A DNA stretch of 64,000 nucleotides from Pseudisothecium myosuroides. Taxonomy: Eukaryota > Streptophyta > Bryopsida > Hypnales > Lembophyllaceae. The translations under genes were made by a program, and so were the position numbers. The notes beneath the pieces were generated by a model. That model saw only the letters and a program-made list of their open reading frames with translations. It made no database searches and was not told where the DNA came from. Shown one piece after another: positions 9,522 to 21,070 of the stretch. Where the stretch lies: assembly GCA_951799445.1 (NCBI GenBank), contig OX637291.1, forward strand, positions 11,472,501 to 11,536,500, given 5' to 3'. Position 1 is the first letter of the stretch; every line of letters starts with the position of its first letter.

Positions 9522-12247
9522 ATGTCTCCAAAAGCTAAGTTAATGGTATTTGCAATCGCAGTACTGCTGCACCTCTTGTCAGTCCCGGTGGTAGCCCAAG
9601 CCGAGGACCCAATTGCGAGTGAGGGCATGACGCACCGCGACACCAGCACGACGCTCTACGGGGCTTCCACCTTCTTCAAATGCACTTCAGATCTGCACAT
9701 CACCGTAACAAGCACCGCCGAAATCAGCTCCCTCATCAAGGAGTACACAACCAAGGGCACCCCAGTCAAGATCCGCGCCACGCGCCCTGCGATGCACTCC
9801 GCGTCAGGGTTCGTCTGCCCAGGGAAACGCGCCAGCACCAGGCTCGAATTCGAATCCTACGGGAAGAAGGAACCCACAGAGGATCATCATGGATCCGTTA
9901 CAGCAATCAGCTTGCTCCTCCACAGAATGAACCGCGTGGTGGACGTCAACAAGGAAGCTCACCAGCTCACAGTCGAAGCCGGCATGACGCTGCTAAGTCT
10001 TTTAGAAGCGGCAGAAGCAAACAACATGTCGGTACCAGTAGGCGCGCCCTCTGCGTACGCGAATCTCACCGTTGGGGGCGTAATCTCCGCCTCCGCACAT
10101 GGTGCAGGCTCCTCTCTTGCTGAAATCGTGACGAAGCTCAAGTGGGTGAACGCCAAAGGGGAAGTGTTGGTGAGTGATGTTGGAACAGAGGAAGGAGAGG
10201 GCTTACTTGGGGGACTGGGGTTGATGGGAGTGGTGACGGAGGTGACTTTGCAGCTGGAGCCGTGGTCGAGGACGGAAGTGGAAGTGAGAGACGATTTGGA
10301 TGATAAGGGGATGGTGGTGGAGTTGGAGAGGGTTATGAGGAAGGAGACGAAGTTTGTGATGGTGATCTGGAAACCGGATCTTGGGATTTATAGAAGCATT
10401 TTGTATAAGACTGTGAGGGATGGGGAGGGAGAAGAGGGGGTGCCGGCGCTTGATATGAATGGGACAAATGTGTTGACGTTGGGAATTGGAGGTCACATTG
10501 CTAAGGCGATGAGTGAGTTGCATGCGGCTTGGGGGAATGATGTGGCCGATGACTCGGAGGCCGCGGATGGTTTGAATGCAGGTGAGTGCAAACCCTCTTG
10601 TTTGGGAATGCTTCTTCAAATTCACAAGGAGCTTGTTGAGAATACTCTGTCGTGTGATTCACCGTGGGATCATTACTCCCGGTCGACGGCCGTGTTCTCT
10701 GAGATCGTAACTTCTGTGTAATCTTCTAGGGTTGATATCGTCTCTTCAATCTCCAGTTGATAGTACGAATTTTCTTCAATCTTCGATGCTCAATTAATGA
10801 TTCACTCTTGGATCAACAATTGAACACAGCATCCTTTCATTCTAACTCAAGACTAACATCACTTCAGAAACTTTGCAACCAATTTCCGTCCATTTGTGTT
10901 TGACGTTTCACAAACTGCTTCTCAACAGTCTGTAGAAGGCGGGCAATTGGTCCACATAGCTTCAGCAAGTCATGAGGAGAATCCCTTACCTCTCACCTTA
11001 CCAAGCTGTTGCTTGAAACCACTAGTAAAGCCCTAGAAAATCCCCTGTGGTTCCCTTTCACCTGAGAGAACTTGTTCCAAATCCCGTGTGAGACCATGTA
11101 CCACTGTTCGTTGGTCAGGTTGTTCCAAATTCCTTGTGATCGCACGAGGAAAATGCGAATTTCAGCACATGGAAAATTGCAACGGGGATTGCAAACAACC
11201 TCCTTGTGTGACTGTCATCATTGTCTTGTTTGAATTTTCCCTTTTTGCATCTAACACTCTTCGTTGGTCAAGTTGTTCCAAATTCCCTCTGAGAGCAAGA
11301 GGAAAACCTGAACTTTAACGTACGAAAATTGCAACGAGGATCGCAAATAACTCGTGACAATTCTCATCGTCCTGTTTGAAATTTTCCGTTTCATGTCTGA
11401 AGTTTCCATTTGCTAACCCTGACCCCCCCTTGTCTCCCGTGCAGCGGCATGCAGCGTAGCACAATCGGGATTGCACCTCCCCGTTTTCCACGACAGCAAT
11501 AACCACCCCATCACCCACGCCACTCTCCCCACTAACCGCGTCCCCCTCTCTCCCGAGTGCTCCCCCAACTGTTTCTGGGAAACTCACTACGCCGGCGTCG
11601 TGGTGCCCACTGTTGAGTTTGCCATCAAACGCTCCCTCTTCTCCTCTTGGGTCCACGACGTCAAACGCATCATCCTCTCGGAGCTTTCCGAAGTTTCATC
11701 CCGCATCCCTGGGCATGGAAAGTCCTGCTTGCCTGGTCCCTTCATGCTCCGCTTCGGCTCAGGAACCTCATCCCCTCTCTCCACCAGCACGGGTAGTGAA
11801 GACGTGGCTTTTGTAGAATGGTTCCCCATGGCGTCCGCGAAGACTCCGAAGAAGCCAGGGAAACACGCCCCCTTGTGGGAGACGATTGAGCAGTTGACTC
11901 TGTGCAAGTACAAAGGACGGCCGTTGTATGGGCAGAACCCTGAGAGGATATTTAGACATCCGAAGTGCCATGTGAGGGAGAACTTTCCGGAGGACAGCTT
12001 TGAGAAGATGAGGGAGTTGCAGGAGAAGCATGACGCGGACAGGGTGTTTGAGCCGGAGCTTTTTCAGATGATTTTGAAGAAGAGAGGGCCGGAGTATGGG
12101 AAGTTGTGTGCGTTGGAGCAGTGGTGTTTCTGTGAAGAAGACGAGCATTGTGCGGAGAGGCATGCGTGCGTGGCGTCGCCTGTGTTTCCGGAGTATAAGA
12201 TTTGTAAGGTGGTGGTTGGAGCGGGGGCGAGGCATGATGAACTCTGA
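9522..12247 (+). CDS. GULLO: L-gulono-1,4-lactone oxidase-like protein, copy 1 (HDEL-ended)
   Basis: Two exons, 9522-10581 and 11445-12247, join across a GTGAGT...GCAG intron to give 620 aa. Residues 1-26 form a signal peptide with core LMVFAIAVLLHLLSV. The FAD-binding fold follows (about 55-250), with HSASGFVCPG, VEAGMTLLSLLEAAE, TVGGVISASAHGAGSS and LGGLGLMGVVTEV. The C-terminal half is the aldonolactone oxidase domain. It closes with the cysteine-rich stretch LCALEQWCFCEEDEHC (574-589), as in plant GULLO proteins. The family oxidises L-gulono-1,4-lactone to ascorbate. The last four residues are HDEL, the ER retention signal. The HWxK motif usual in the family is here LYGQN (~514-518), so activity is uncertain. 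The unspliced frame would stop at 10721 without the second domain. Confidence 0.93.
11100..11400 (+). repeat. Diverged tandem duplication inside the GULLO copy 1 intron
   Basis: The 863-bp intron (10582-11444) is three times as long as that of copy 2 (273 bp, 22131-22403). Two diverged units share CGTTGGTCA, GTTGTTCCAAATTCC, a GAGGAAAA stretch and AAAATTGCAACG, starting near 11109 and 11262. This local duplication accounts for part of the growth. Confidence 0.7.
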
Positions 12248-14130
12248 AGGTGGAAGAGACGACCGGGGAAGGTTTTGTGTTCTAGATTTAGGGTTTAAGA
12301 AAAGATGCGCACATGCGCAACTCTCACGATGAGCTCTGATTCCATTAGCATTCAATTCACGAGAAAAGTACTACGTATTATACTACTCTTCTATGAAGTG
12401 TTTGTCACGATGAGGACCATTTTCAATATGCTGGGAATCCGTGGTGCTGGAGTGCTTGGCCCGAATTCAGTACTCCACAGGATGGGCTGCATGTCTGTAC
12501 TGACAGTAAGCCAAAGCTCAAGTCTTCGCAGTTGGCCATGGAATGGTTATAATTGGATATATTCATCACAACTATCGACCGGGAGCAGCCAATCATCATA
12601 TCCTGGCAAAATCCATCAGTAAAATTGCATCATAAAGTTAAGTTCGAGCTCACTCCTCACCCATCCGTCTCCATCTGTGTCGTAGATTTCTAGAATCTCC
12701 AAAAATACCCTAGTCTTTGACTTGCATTGCAGGGTTGGGTGGCTTGGATCCCATGTGCTTCAGTCGCAATGGAGCAACAGTTACTACATTACAATGGAGG
12801 AGTGTGACAATAATAAATGCTCACTTGGGGCTCTCCCTTCGTGCGGCCTTCTTCTTCAAGCGGAATCTGCCGATCTGCGCTTGCCTGTGAGCGTGGAGTG
12901 GAGGACGCGCGAACCAGCACGTTCCGGGTCCTTGGTTCTTGGTCCCGGGGCCCTGGGCTCGATCTCATCGATGTCCGGGGTTTCCATACATGCTTGTCCC
13001 AAATAAAATTCATCGTTTCTAATAACTTTTGCATACAGTATACAAACGTTGGTGCGTTGCAACCTTCTTTCACCACTTGCCAACAAGAACATATGAAAAT
13101 TTGACCAGTCTAATAACAATAACTAGGCTCAGCACTAAAAAGTGGCGGTTTTCGGGTACCCACCTTACATATGCAAGATGAACAGATTGATCAACAAGTT
13201 ATTGAAGATATGGTTCAAGAGTGGGCCATGTGGGTTTGTCTCATGGTCCAGATCTGCATAACGACATAGTCCAAAACCAGACATGACCAACCGTTTATCA
13301 AGGAGTATGATTTATGTTTTCGGAAGCTGCAAAGGCTGCAATTTTTGTGCTCCTGATCAAGGTTGTTTGACAAAAGTTTCACATAGCTAAATGACAAGGC
13401 ATCAACGGAATTCATTTTGAAGATGCCATCGGAGTTCACAGCAGCAGCAATGGTGGGAGATTGAAACAATTTCATAGCATCGGAGCTCCTCCAAAAAGAG
13501 GGAAAAAATTTCAATTTTACCGCCACTTTTGAAAACGCGACACTTCAATGTTGATTTCCATTCTTTCATGTCTAGCAAGGTTGACTAGAAGCTACAATAA
13601 TTATGAAAACCCATGTAAATAGGAGCAACTCTCACACTAATCTAGCCATTTCTAGGAAACCCCGGATTTATTTCAGGATGGAGGGAGTAGTATTTTTGCT
13701 ATTTGGGAGGTTGTACTTAATTAACATTCAAAACCAATGAAACATGGATCAAAGAAAATAGGCTAAAAGAAAGAATCACAGTTGTTGTATGTCAAGGACC
13801 AAAATGAGGTCATTTCATCTATTTAAAAGCACATTCTACATCATGCTTGAGTTATTTCTTGAATACCTCAACTTTTTTTAAGGTTAAAGAATGTTATCGA
13901 ATGGGAGGCCCCTCACTAGGTTAAGAATGATATGAGTGAATAATAGAATTTCTTGTAATTTACAACAAATTTATAAAAATCTTGTGTAATATAGCATATG
14001 TCTATGAAGAAGTTAAACTAACGGAAAGTGTACCCAAAATGGACCACTTGTGAGGTTGCCACCTCCACAATTCTATTAATAGAGCTTATACACTACTCTA
14101 AATGGGCCTTAACTCCATCTTACACTTGTC
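12248..14130. other. GULLO copy 1 downstream region, no gene seen
   Basis: The first ~250 bp matches the 3' flank of copy 2 (23207-23460). Positions 13000-13172 are a copy of dispersed repeat R1. A lone Stowaway-like end (GGATGGAGGGAGTA) lies near 13676. From 13730 the trailer block begins. Short open frames here have no recognisable domains. Confidence 0.55.
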
Positions 14131-14409
14131 CATTAGATGAGATTTCAGCCTCCTGGAGGGCTGCGTGTTCCCAGCTGTGGGAACTGCCGAATTTTGGGCC
14201 GCGGTAGCTCGCTGACGTGGCCAAGCAACTGCCAGGTCGGAAAAAATATATATATATTTTTTTCATTTCAAGACTAAAAAAACATTTTTTTTTTTTTTTT
14301 TTTTGAAATTTTTTTATCGGGAACAGCCGTTCCCTGAAACTGCGGGGGGGGACCAGCGTCGGGAACGGGCCTAAAACGGCCCTCCCGACCCCCAAAAAAA
14401 CATCTAATG
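14131..14409. mobile_element. MITE family CATTAGA...TCTAATG, copy 2
   Basis: The ends are CATTAGATG and CATCTAATG. GC-rich sub-ends flank a low-complexity A/T core. CTGACGTGGCCAAG is shared with the 55126 copy (CTGACGTGGCACAG). It sits in the part of the unit 1 trailer that has no counterpart in unit 2. Confidence 0.65.
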
Positions 14410-15880
14410 CTTTAAAGTGCACCATTTTGGGTATCCTCCCAAATCATTTTCCCTTCAAAAATAGGGGTTGATTTTGAGGAGTGGTCCATTTTAGGTGTAG
14501 TTACCTCATATACAAAAATTGTTGTTCATTTTCTAAAGCATATTGGTCGTGCCACAGAGTTTAACTTTGCAATTTTAGGTGTAGTTACCTTACATGAATT
14601 TCTTCTTGAATACATGAACTTTTTTGAAGGTTAGAGAATGTTATAGAATGGGAGGCTCCTCCTAGGTTAATAATCCCTAAATGACGGACCCATTAGCACT
14701 GATTTCAAGCCTCATTGCCCATCAATTAGTTTGTTGCCATTTTGCAACTAGACATGTATGAAAATTTTTATATTTAATTTTCAGAGATGAAATTTCATGT
14801 CTTCTTTACTTCACAAAAAAATAGATTTTTTTGTGGAAAATTGATTTTTTTGAGAATTTTTGAAGATAAAGTGAAGAAAATTCACATCAAGTAGAAAATT
14901 ATTTCAAAAAATCTGAAAATTTCAACATGTGTGTACATTACAATGATAAACATTGTAGTGTAAACTCAATTTTTATGCCATTCTATAATTAGAATTCAAT
15001 AGACATTGAAAATACATCCAAAATTCAAATTACAATCAAATATTCAATCCTAGGAATTTTTCCAAAATTCAAATTGGAGTAGAAACCAAACCTTCATTTT
15101 GTTAGTTGGGATTAAACTCAAAAAAACATCATTTATGTGGAGAAATTTCAAATTTAGAACAATGAGCAACAAGTCAACAACTTCCCAAAATACACTAAAA
15201 TAGCATATTTTGTGATCCGTTCTTTTTTTAACTTCTCATTTAAGGTAGAACTGCCCATTACTGTCAGTTTTCCAATTACATCAGTAGACCATCCCAATTC
15301 CGTCAGCCCCACTTTGGGCCCAATTCCATCCCACTTTGAGTCCAACTCCATCCAAAAAACATCTAAATCTGTTCCTTTTATGATAAAATCAGAGAATCTT
15401 ACGACAAAATCAAAAATTTTATGATAATAAGGGGTAACGTGTCACTCTATTAGTGGTGAATGTTTAGTACTTGACTAGGTGGTTATGGGTGATTGATGAG
15501 ATGTTTATGACTCTAGTCTATGGGCGGTTTTGTAATTTCAAGGCTGAATACTTCAAAAATTCGTAGAAATTACAATTTTAATGGGAAAATTAAAATTCCA
15601 CTTGGATTTGATTTGTAAAACATGCGCACACCTCTGAAAAATATATGCCCCTCTTGGAGTTGGCCCCAACATATTCAGATTACAAATCAGGGTGGTGATA
15701 GGCAGTTCTACCTTATGTGAAGACAAACTGAACATTGACAAGACTACGAACTCAATTGGATACTCTTCATAACTCAATGCAAAAGGTCAACAAGGAAAAC
15801 GGGGATGAAAAGTGCTTCCAACAGCTTTACAGCTGAATGGATTGTCATGCAATCTTCACATAATGGCGATTCAGGCTTTC
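14410..15880. other. AT-rich insertion within the unit 1 trailer, no gene seen
   Basis: The trailer is interrupted here relative to unit 2. A short second copy of the TTGAATACATGAACTTTTT junction sequence lies near 14605-14650. Open frames are short and without recognisable features. Confidence 0.5.
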
Positions 15881-16680
15881 CAGGGTTAAGAATGTTACTA
15901 CTAATACAGTTTCTTGTGATTTACAACAATTTTCACAAATCTTGTGTAATGCAACATATGTCTATTTACAACAAATTTCCAAATATATTGCTATGAAATC
16001 AGGCTAAATAATTTCATTTTCTCATAGAATTCTTCTAGACTAATGAGTTAGCTACACCAGAATGTTTGTTGAAATCTGGCAATGCTCAGGGTTTTAATTT
16101 TTGTGCATTTCTGGCGTTGCAAGGGAAGTGCGCGCACGAAGATCAGCATTGATGGAGGTTGAGCATCATTCCAAACACGTTTCTCGCTCTCGTCAACATG
16201 ATTCTTTCATTTTTCCGAACCATTCTTTCGGTAAGTGCTCTCGGACTTTAGAGATTCATGCTAAGTGCGATCGATCGCGCTTTGTGCATTGTCGGATACA
16301 TTTCCAGGGCAAACCCTAATAAATGGCAATTGAGTGATTGGGTGAAAATAGGTTGACATTTCGAGCTACAGGAAATTCTTCAATTCCGTTCTCCGATTTG
16401 TAGCTCGGTAATAATTTGAACTTTCAATCTTAACGTTTTTCTAATCTTTGTATGAGTACTTACAGCTTACGGATAGAATATATTATAATAGAGCTAGCTG
16501 GAAAATTTCAGTCCAAGGCAAGCAAAAACGGTTTAAAAAAACAGAATGAAACGGAAGATTTTCTCCTGATTCTGGTTGACATGAAATAGGAAACTAGGTT
16601 TTGCGAGACCGAGCATACAATGGAGATAGATTTAGGTTTTTGGTTTGGTTCGGTTCAAGTAAATAACGCTTTGCGTTTAT

Positions 16681-17010
16681 TTGAGACTGCAGATTGATGC
16701 ACATCGAAATTACGGTAAGAGATCAGATCACAGGCGCCCTAGATCGTATGGCGGAAGTGGCGGTTTTGGTCCAGGAGGACCTGGGGGACCTTTTGGTCCA
16801 TCTGGAGGATATGGCAGAGGAACCAGCTCGTGGCACGACAACCTGCGCGGCATCGATCACAGTATGTTTCAAATCCCTAAAGTTTGCGGCGATGAACTGC
16901 GTCACTGGATGTTTTGGCCACAAATTGCTGAATTTTATTCGTTATTATCATTAGCAGTAACAAATATATCATTGAAGTTGCTATATCCTATGTGGAGAGT
17001 GCATTTGTAA
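16681..17010 (+). other. Possible exon fragment with a Gly/Pro-rich run
   Basis: One frame gives a low-complexity stretch, GGSGGFGPGGPGGPFGPSGG, followed by a non-repetitive tail. In the matching part of unit 2 (~25340-25360) 127 bp including the whole Gly/Pro-rich part is missing; short GATCA repeats lie at the break. This could be a remnant of a glycine-rich gene, or chance. I recognise no family and see no complete gene. Confidence 0.25.
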
Positions 17011-17430
17011 TGCAGACAATGGCTTCGATCGAGGTTTCAGGTGCACCGAAGAGACTTTCAATTGCTTTGAGAGTGTTAATTCTGAATTGAAGGAAGAGGA
17101 CACTATCTGCGTACCTTTAAGGATTTCAACTTGTGTAGGAGAGTGATTCTTGGGTGATCGTTATAGAGCTGTGGAGAGAGCACTTTTGGGTAGAAGAATC
17201 ACATTCTCTTGAGATCAAACTTTTATCACTACGTATTTTCATACAGTATTTGAAGCGGTTGCAGACATTCCCAATCCCATTGAATGATCAGTGGCCATAG
17301 ACATTTAATTAGTAACAGGTTCGGTGAATAGGGGACGGGATTACGTCCTTAAGCGTTTTGCATTGACGTTTCTCTTTCTTGGCCTTGCAGGCTGGTGCGC
17401 CTTCTCCTTGCGGGTTTTGCTGTGCAGGAT

Positions 17431-18625
17431 GACGTATAAAAGTTTTACATCATGAGGGAGAGAAGATACCCAACACTAACAACAATATGGATTATCCGCT
17501 CCCTGAGTAGGCACTACGCCAGCTTGTTGGACTTCAGATTCATGAACATTACTATTCAGTCGGGTTTTGACTGAACAATTTCGAGCTTGTTGAGACAAGC
17601 TAGCTGCGCGCAGGGTGACGGAACTTATAAAAGTTTTACATGAGGGAGAGAAGATACCCAATACTGACAACAATATGGATTATCCGCTCCCTGAATGCAG
17701 TACGCCAGTTTTTTAGACTTCAGATGAACAATACTATTCGGTCGGGTTTTGACTAAGAATGTCGAGCTTGTTGAGACAAGCTAGCTGCGTGCAGGGTGAC
17801 GGAACTTATAAAAGTTTTACATCATGAGGGAGAGAAGATACCCAACACTGACAACAACATGGATTATCCGCTTCCTGAATAGGCCGTACGCCAGTTTTTT
17901 AGACTTCAATTGAACAACACTATTTGGTCGGGTTTTGACTAAACAATGTCGAGCTTGTTGAGACAAGCTAGCTGCGCGCAGGGTGACGGAACTTATAAAA
18001 GTTTTACATGAGGGAGAGAAGATACCCAACACTGACAACAGTATGGATTATCCGCTCCCTGAATGCAGTACGCCAGTTTTTTAGACTTCAGATGAACAAT
18101 ACTATTCGGTCGGGTTGTGACTAAGAATGTCGAGCTTGTTGAGACAAGCTAGCTGCGTGCAGGGTGACGTAACTTATAAAGTTTTACATGAGGGAGAGAA
18201 GATACCCAACAGTGACAACAATATGGATTATCCGCTTCCTGAATAGGCAGTACGCCAGTTTTTTAGACTTTAGACTTTAGACTTTAGACTTTAGACTTTA
18301 GACTTTAGACTTCAGGTGAACAATACTACTCGGTCGCGTTTTGACTAAAGAATGTCGAGCTTGTTGAGACAAGCTAGCTGCGCGCAGGGTGACGTATAAA
18401 AGTTTTTTATTTTTATTTTTTTATACACAAATAAAGGAGAACCCTTTACGTATAAAAGTTTTACATGAGGGAGAGAAGATACCCAACAGTGACAACAATA
18501 TGGATTATCTGTTCCCTGAATAGGCACAACGCTAGCTGGTTAGACTTCAGATGAACAATACTCTTCGGTAGAGTTTTGACTAAACATTTGGAGCTTGTCG
18601 AGACAAGCTAGCTGCACGCAGGGTA
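17431..18625 (+). repeat. Tandem array of ~180-bp units with a dimeric pattern
   Basis: Units begin with GACG...TATAAAAG at about 17431, 17617, 17798, 17984, 18165 and 18391. Spacings alternate 186, 181, 186, 181, then 226. Units 2 and 4 share GAATGCAGTACGCC, so the array grew partly as dimers. Each unit holds the hairpin AGCTTGTTGAGACAAGCT. The fifth unit has a TAGACTT microsatellite (18268-18312) and the sixth a T-rich insert that duplicates GTATAAAAG. Unit 2 of the segmental duplication has one copy (~25900-26090). Confidence 0.88.
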
Positions 18626-20899
18626 CAACCAATGCCCTGCTTCTCCTTCGCGCATACTATATCCCTGTACAGTACAGTACTGTGCATTGTACCTACTCCG
18701 TAATAACGGAGTATTTCGTTGTACATGTACCGTCTAATGCCAATATTTCACCTGTTCTCACTTCGGCTATGGAAACACATGATTGTCACATTATTGAATT
18801 GAACTCCTGTATGAAACTCAGTGGTCTCGAATTCGTTATGTGTTTTTGTACCGTCTGAGCTTCTACCGGCTCCTGAGAATCCATCCAGGAGAGCATCTTC
18901 ACTTCAAGGCTTTTTGACCGAGGAAGGGAGTTTAATTCCTTGCGTTCATATTCTCACCAAGAGTGGTCAGGCCTCGCGCATTTGATGTTTCAGAACCTTC
19001 GAGCTCTGCAGCAATTGAGCATATTTACCCTTATAAAACATTGCCTTGAAATAAAACTTTAAATTAATTTTATTTAAATTTGTTTCTTTTAGATTATATA
19101 TTTTTTCTATGTGGAAGATTTGATTCATTCCATCTAAATAAGTGATGTGAAAGTCACAAATCTTCTTGTTTTGTGGGCAATCTTAGCAAATTCTTGAGAA
19201 AATAATATATTGGGTCCATTTATGAACTCAATTTTTACAATTTTTCAAGAAGAAAAGTTGCATATGGTCTGTGTTTGCTTTTTAGAACAATCTCACTTTT
19301 GGAAATAGTGTATTTCAATTCCATCTTAGAACAATCAACAATTTAGTTATTCCTTCTATTTCATACCTACCTATTTTGCCTTAACAATTTTTTAAAGAAT
19401 GAAAATCACATGAGAGTTTGTTTTTTTAAAATTCCAAACTCTCAGTTCAATTCTTCAACTTGAAAAAAAAATTAATTAACAAATCTATTAGTACAAAAAT
19501 TTTAAGTTAAAAAGAATGAAAGCCTCATAATCTAGTTAGGCTAGGAGCAAAGAAAATTAGTTTTTTTCACTTCAAACACTTATTACTTGTGATTGATAAG
19601 GTCAAAGTTTCTAAAATTTCTTCTAGACATTTTTCATACTAGTCTAGTACAAGATCTCAGGGTTGTATATGCAACATAAACAAATGTTTTAAATTTTGTT
19701 TGTTTGTATTGAGAGGCAATTTTGAGTGGTTTTCGAAAAAAAAGTAGCCTTGGGACTATTGGGGCCGTTAAGATCCCTGTGACGATAACTTTCATTTTTG
19801 GGGGGTGCAGGTTCGTCTTGAGATTATAGGCGAGTGAATGGAATGATAGATTTTTGGCTTTCAGTCTATCCTTTATTCACGTGCATGCGCGGTGCGGATC
19901 TTCAAAAGTATTACAAAATCTGCTTTGAGAGTCAGTGTACTCTAGTGTCGAGTAGACGAGCAAAGCTGAACGTTTATTGAACGAATGAAAGAGTAAGTTA
20001 GAATTACGATCTTATTGCCCTCTGCAATGTAACTTGGAGTGCGCCTGAGAGTCAATAGAGTTAATTGTAAAGTGAGCAAATGCGGGACCAGGAGCCAGAG
20101 TTCTGGAAAAACACACGACCAAACTCCCTGGAGGACCCAAACTGAGGTCTGATTGAGTTTGATGCTGTGTTTGTTCTGTTCTATTCTTAGTTAAACCTTC
20201 CTCTAACACAAGTTCACAAACAAGACAACTTTGCGATTAACACCATATGCCTTCATATTTTAAGTTTTCAAGTCAGGTAACTGAATCAAGTGTGAACTCC
20301 AAAAAGGCAAGCACGACTGCGGACCCTGAAATAGCGACAAACGTGGGGTGAGTGGAAAAGGTCACAAGGACAAAACGTGGGGCCAACTTGCTACTACCGT
20401 ACATTCAGTGAGAAGCGACACAGTTTCGGATCTCCTGAATGAAAAACGACCGGGTTCGCTCTACAGTTTCAAAGGCATTTATGGCAGTTTGTGAGGAAGA
20501 GTCTGAACCAGCCATCGCCGTCGTCACTTCCGTCTAAAGTTAAGAGGTTGACGCCAGCTGCTGCTTGTTAATCCGTCAGCTGCATCTTGTTAATACGTCA
20601 GCTGCAGCTGAAGTATTAATTTACGGTATCCATGAGGCACGTTCGAAACGCAATAATCAGCATTTGTCGCACAATCATCATCCAAAGATAAATCCCTATG
20701 GAAAAACGGGCACCTCTCGAACCAAAAGAATCCCTCTCGTTTCACGTGCCAAAAGAAATCTGAAAAGAATCTACGGTGTTTCACATCTTTTTGGACAACA
20801 GTCCAACCTCATCGGCTGAAGTGAATCAATCAGTATGCTTAAGCTTAGACAAAGCAGGTGCCATTAGATGCCCCTGCCAATTGTCCATCGCCACCAGAC

Positions 20900-21070
20900 T
20901 GACATAAATATGCATCCCAGATTTGCACTCCAGCAGAGAGCTTCTGTGCAACTTGTGTAAGTTAGATTCACAGCTGCACACCGAGAGAAGTTTGAGTCAC
21001 AGCTGCAGAACAAGAGTGCATCTAGATTCACAGCTGCCTGAGTGTAATCACAGACACAATTTGGAGCAAA
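20900..21070 (+). promoter_or_regulatory. Conserved 5' leader of GULLO copy 2
   Basis: It nearly matches the leader of copy 1 but lacks one of the CACAGCTGC words (three instead of four). CATAAATATGCAT lies at ~20904. Upstream, the two genes share only scattered segments because copy 1 has about 570 bp of extra sequence at 8730-9300. Confidence 0.5.

Larger units (their letters stand above)
6060..19020 (+). repeat. Tandem segmental duplication, unit 1 (with GULLO copy 1)
   Basis: This block is collinear with 19020-26560. Shared parts are the leader (6120-6890 with 19060-19840; 7455-7700 with 19850-20240; 8320-8720 with 20250-20830; 9310-9521 with 20880-21070), the GULLO gene, and the trailer (13730-13990 and 15880-18960 with 23460-26530). 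Unit 1 is ~13 kb against ~7.5 kb. The surplus consists of transposons, an enlarged GULLO intron, extra sequence at 8730-9300 and 12600-13700, and a tandem array at 17431-18625. Confidence 0.88.

Noticed and set aside
9680..10123. 147-codon plus-strand frame in GULLO exon 1, repeated at 21229-21672
   Set aside because: It overlaps the much better supported oxidase frame and is conserved only because the DNA is.
10582..10721. Unspliced GULLO ending of 399 aa
   Set aside because: The GTGAGT donor, the in-frame second exon and equal exon lengths in both copies show that this is intron read-through.
11768..12355. 195-codon minus-strand open frame over GULLO exon 2
   Set aside because: It is a shadow of the coding frame, caused by biased third positions. 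The same artefact appears over copy 2 at 22727-23239, and neither resembles a protein.
17431..18625. CRISPR-like array
   Set aside because: The whole unit is repeated, with no unique spacers between short repeats, and the genome is eukaryotic. It is a plain tandem array.
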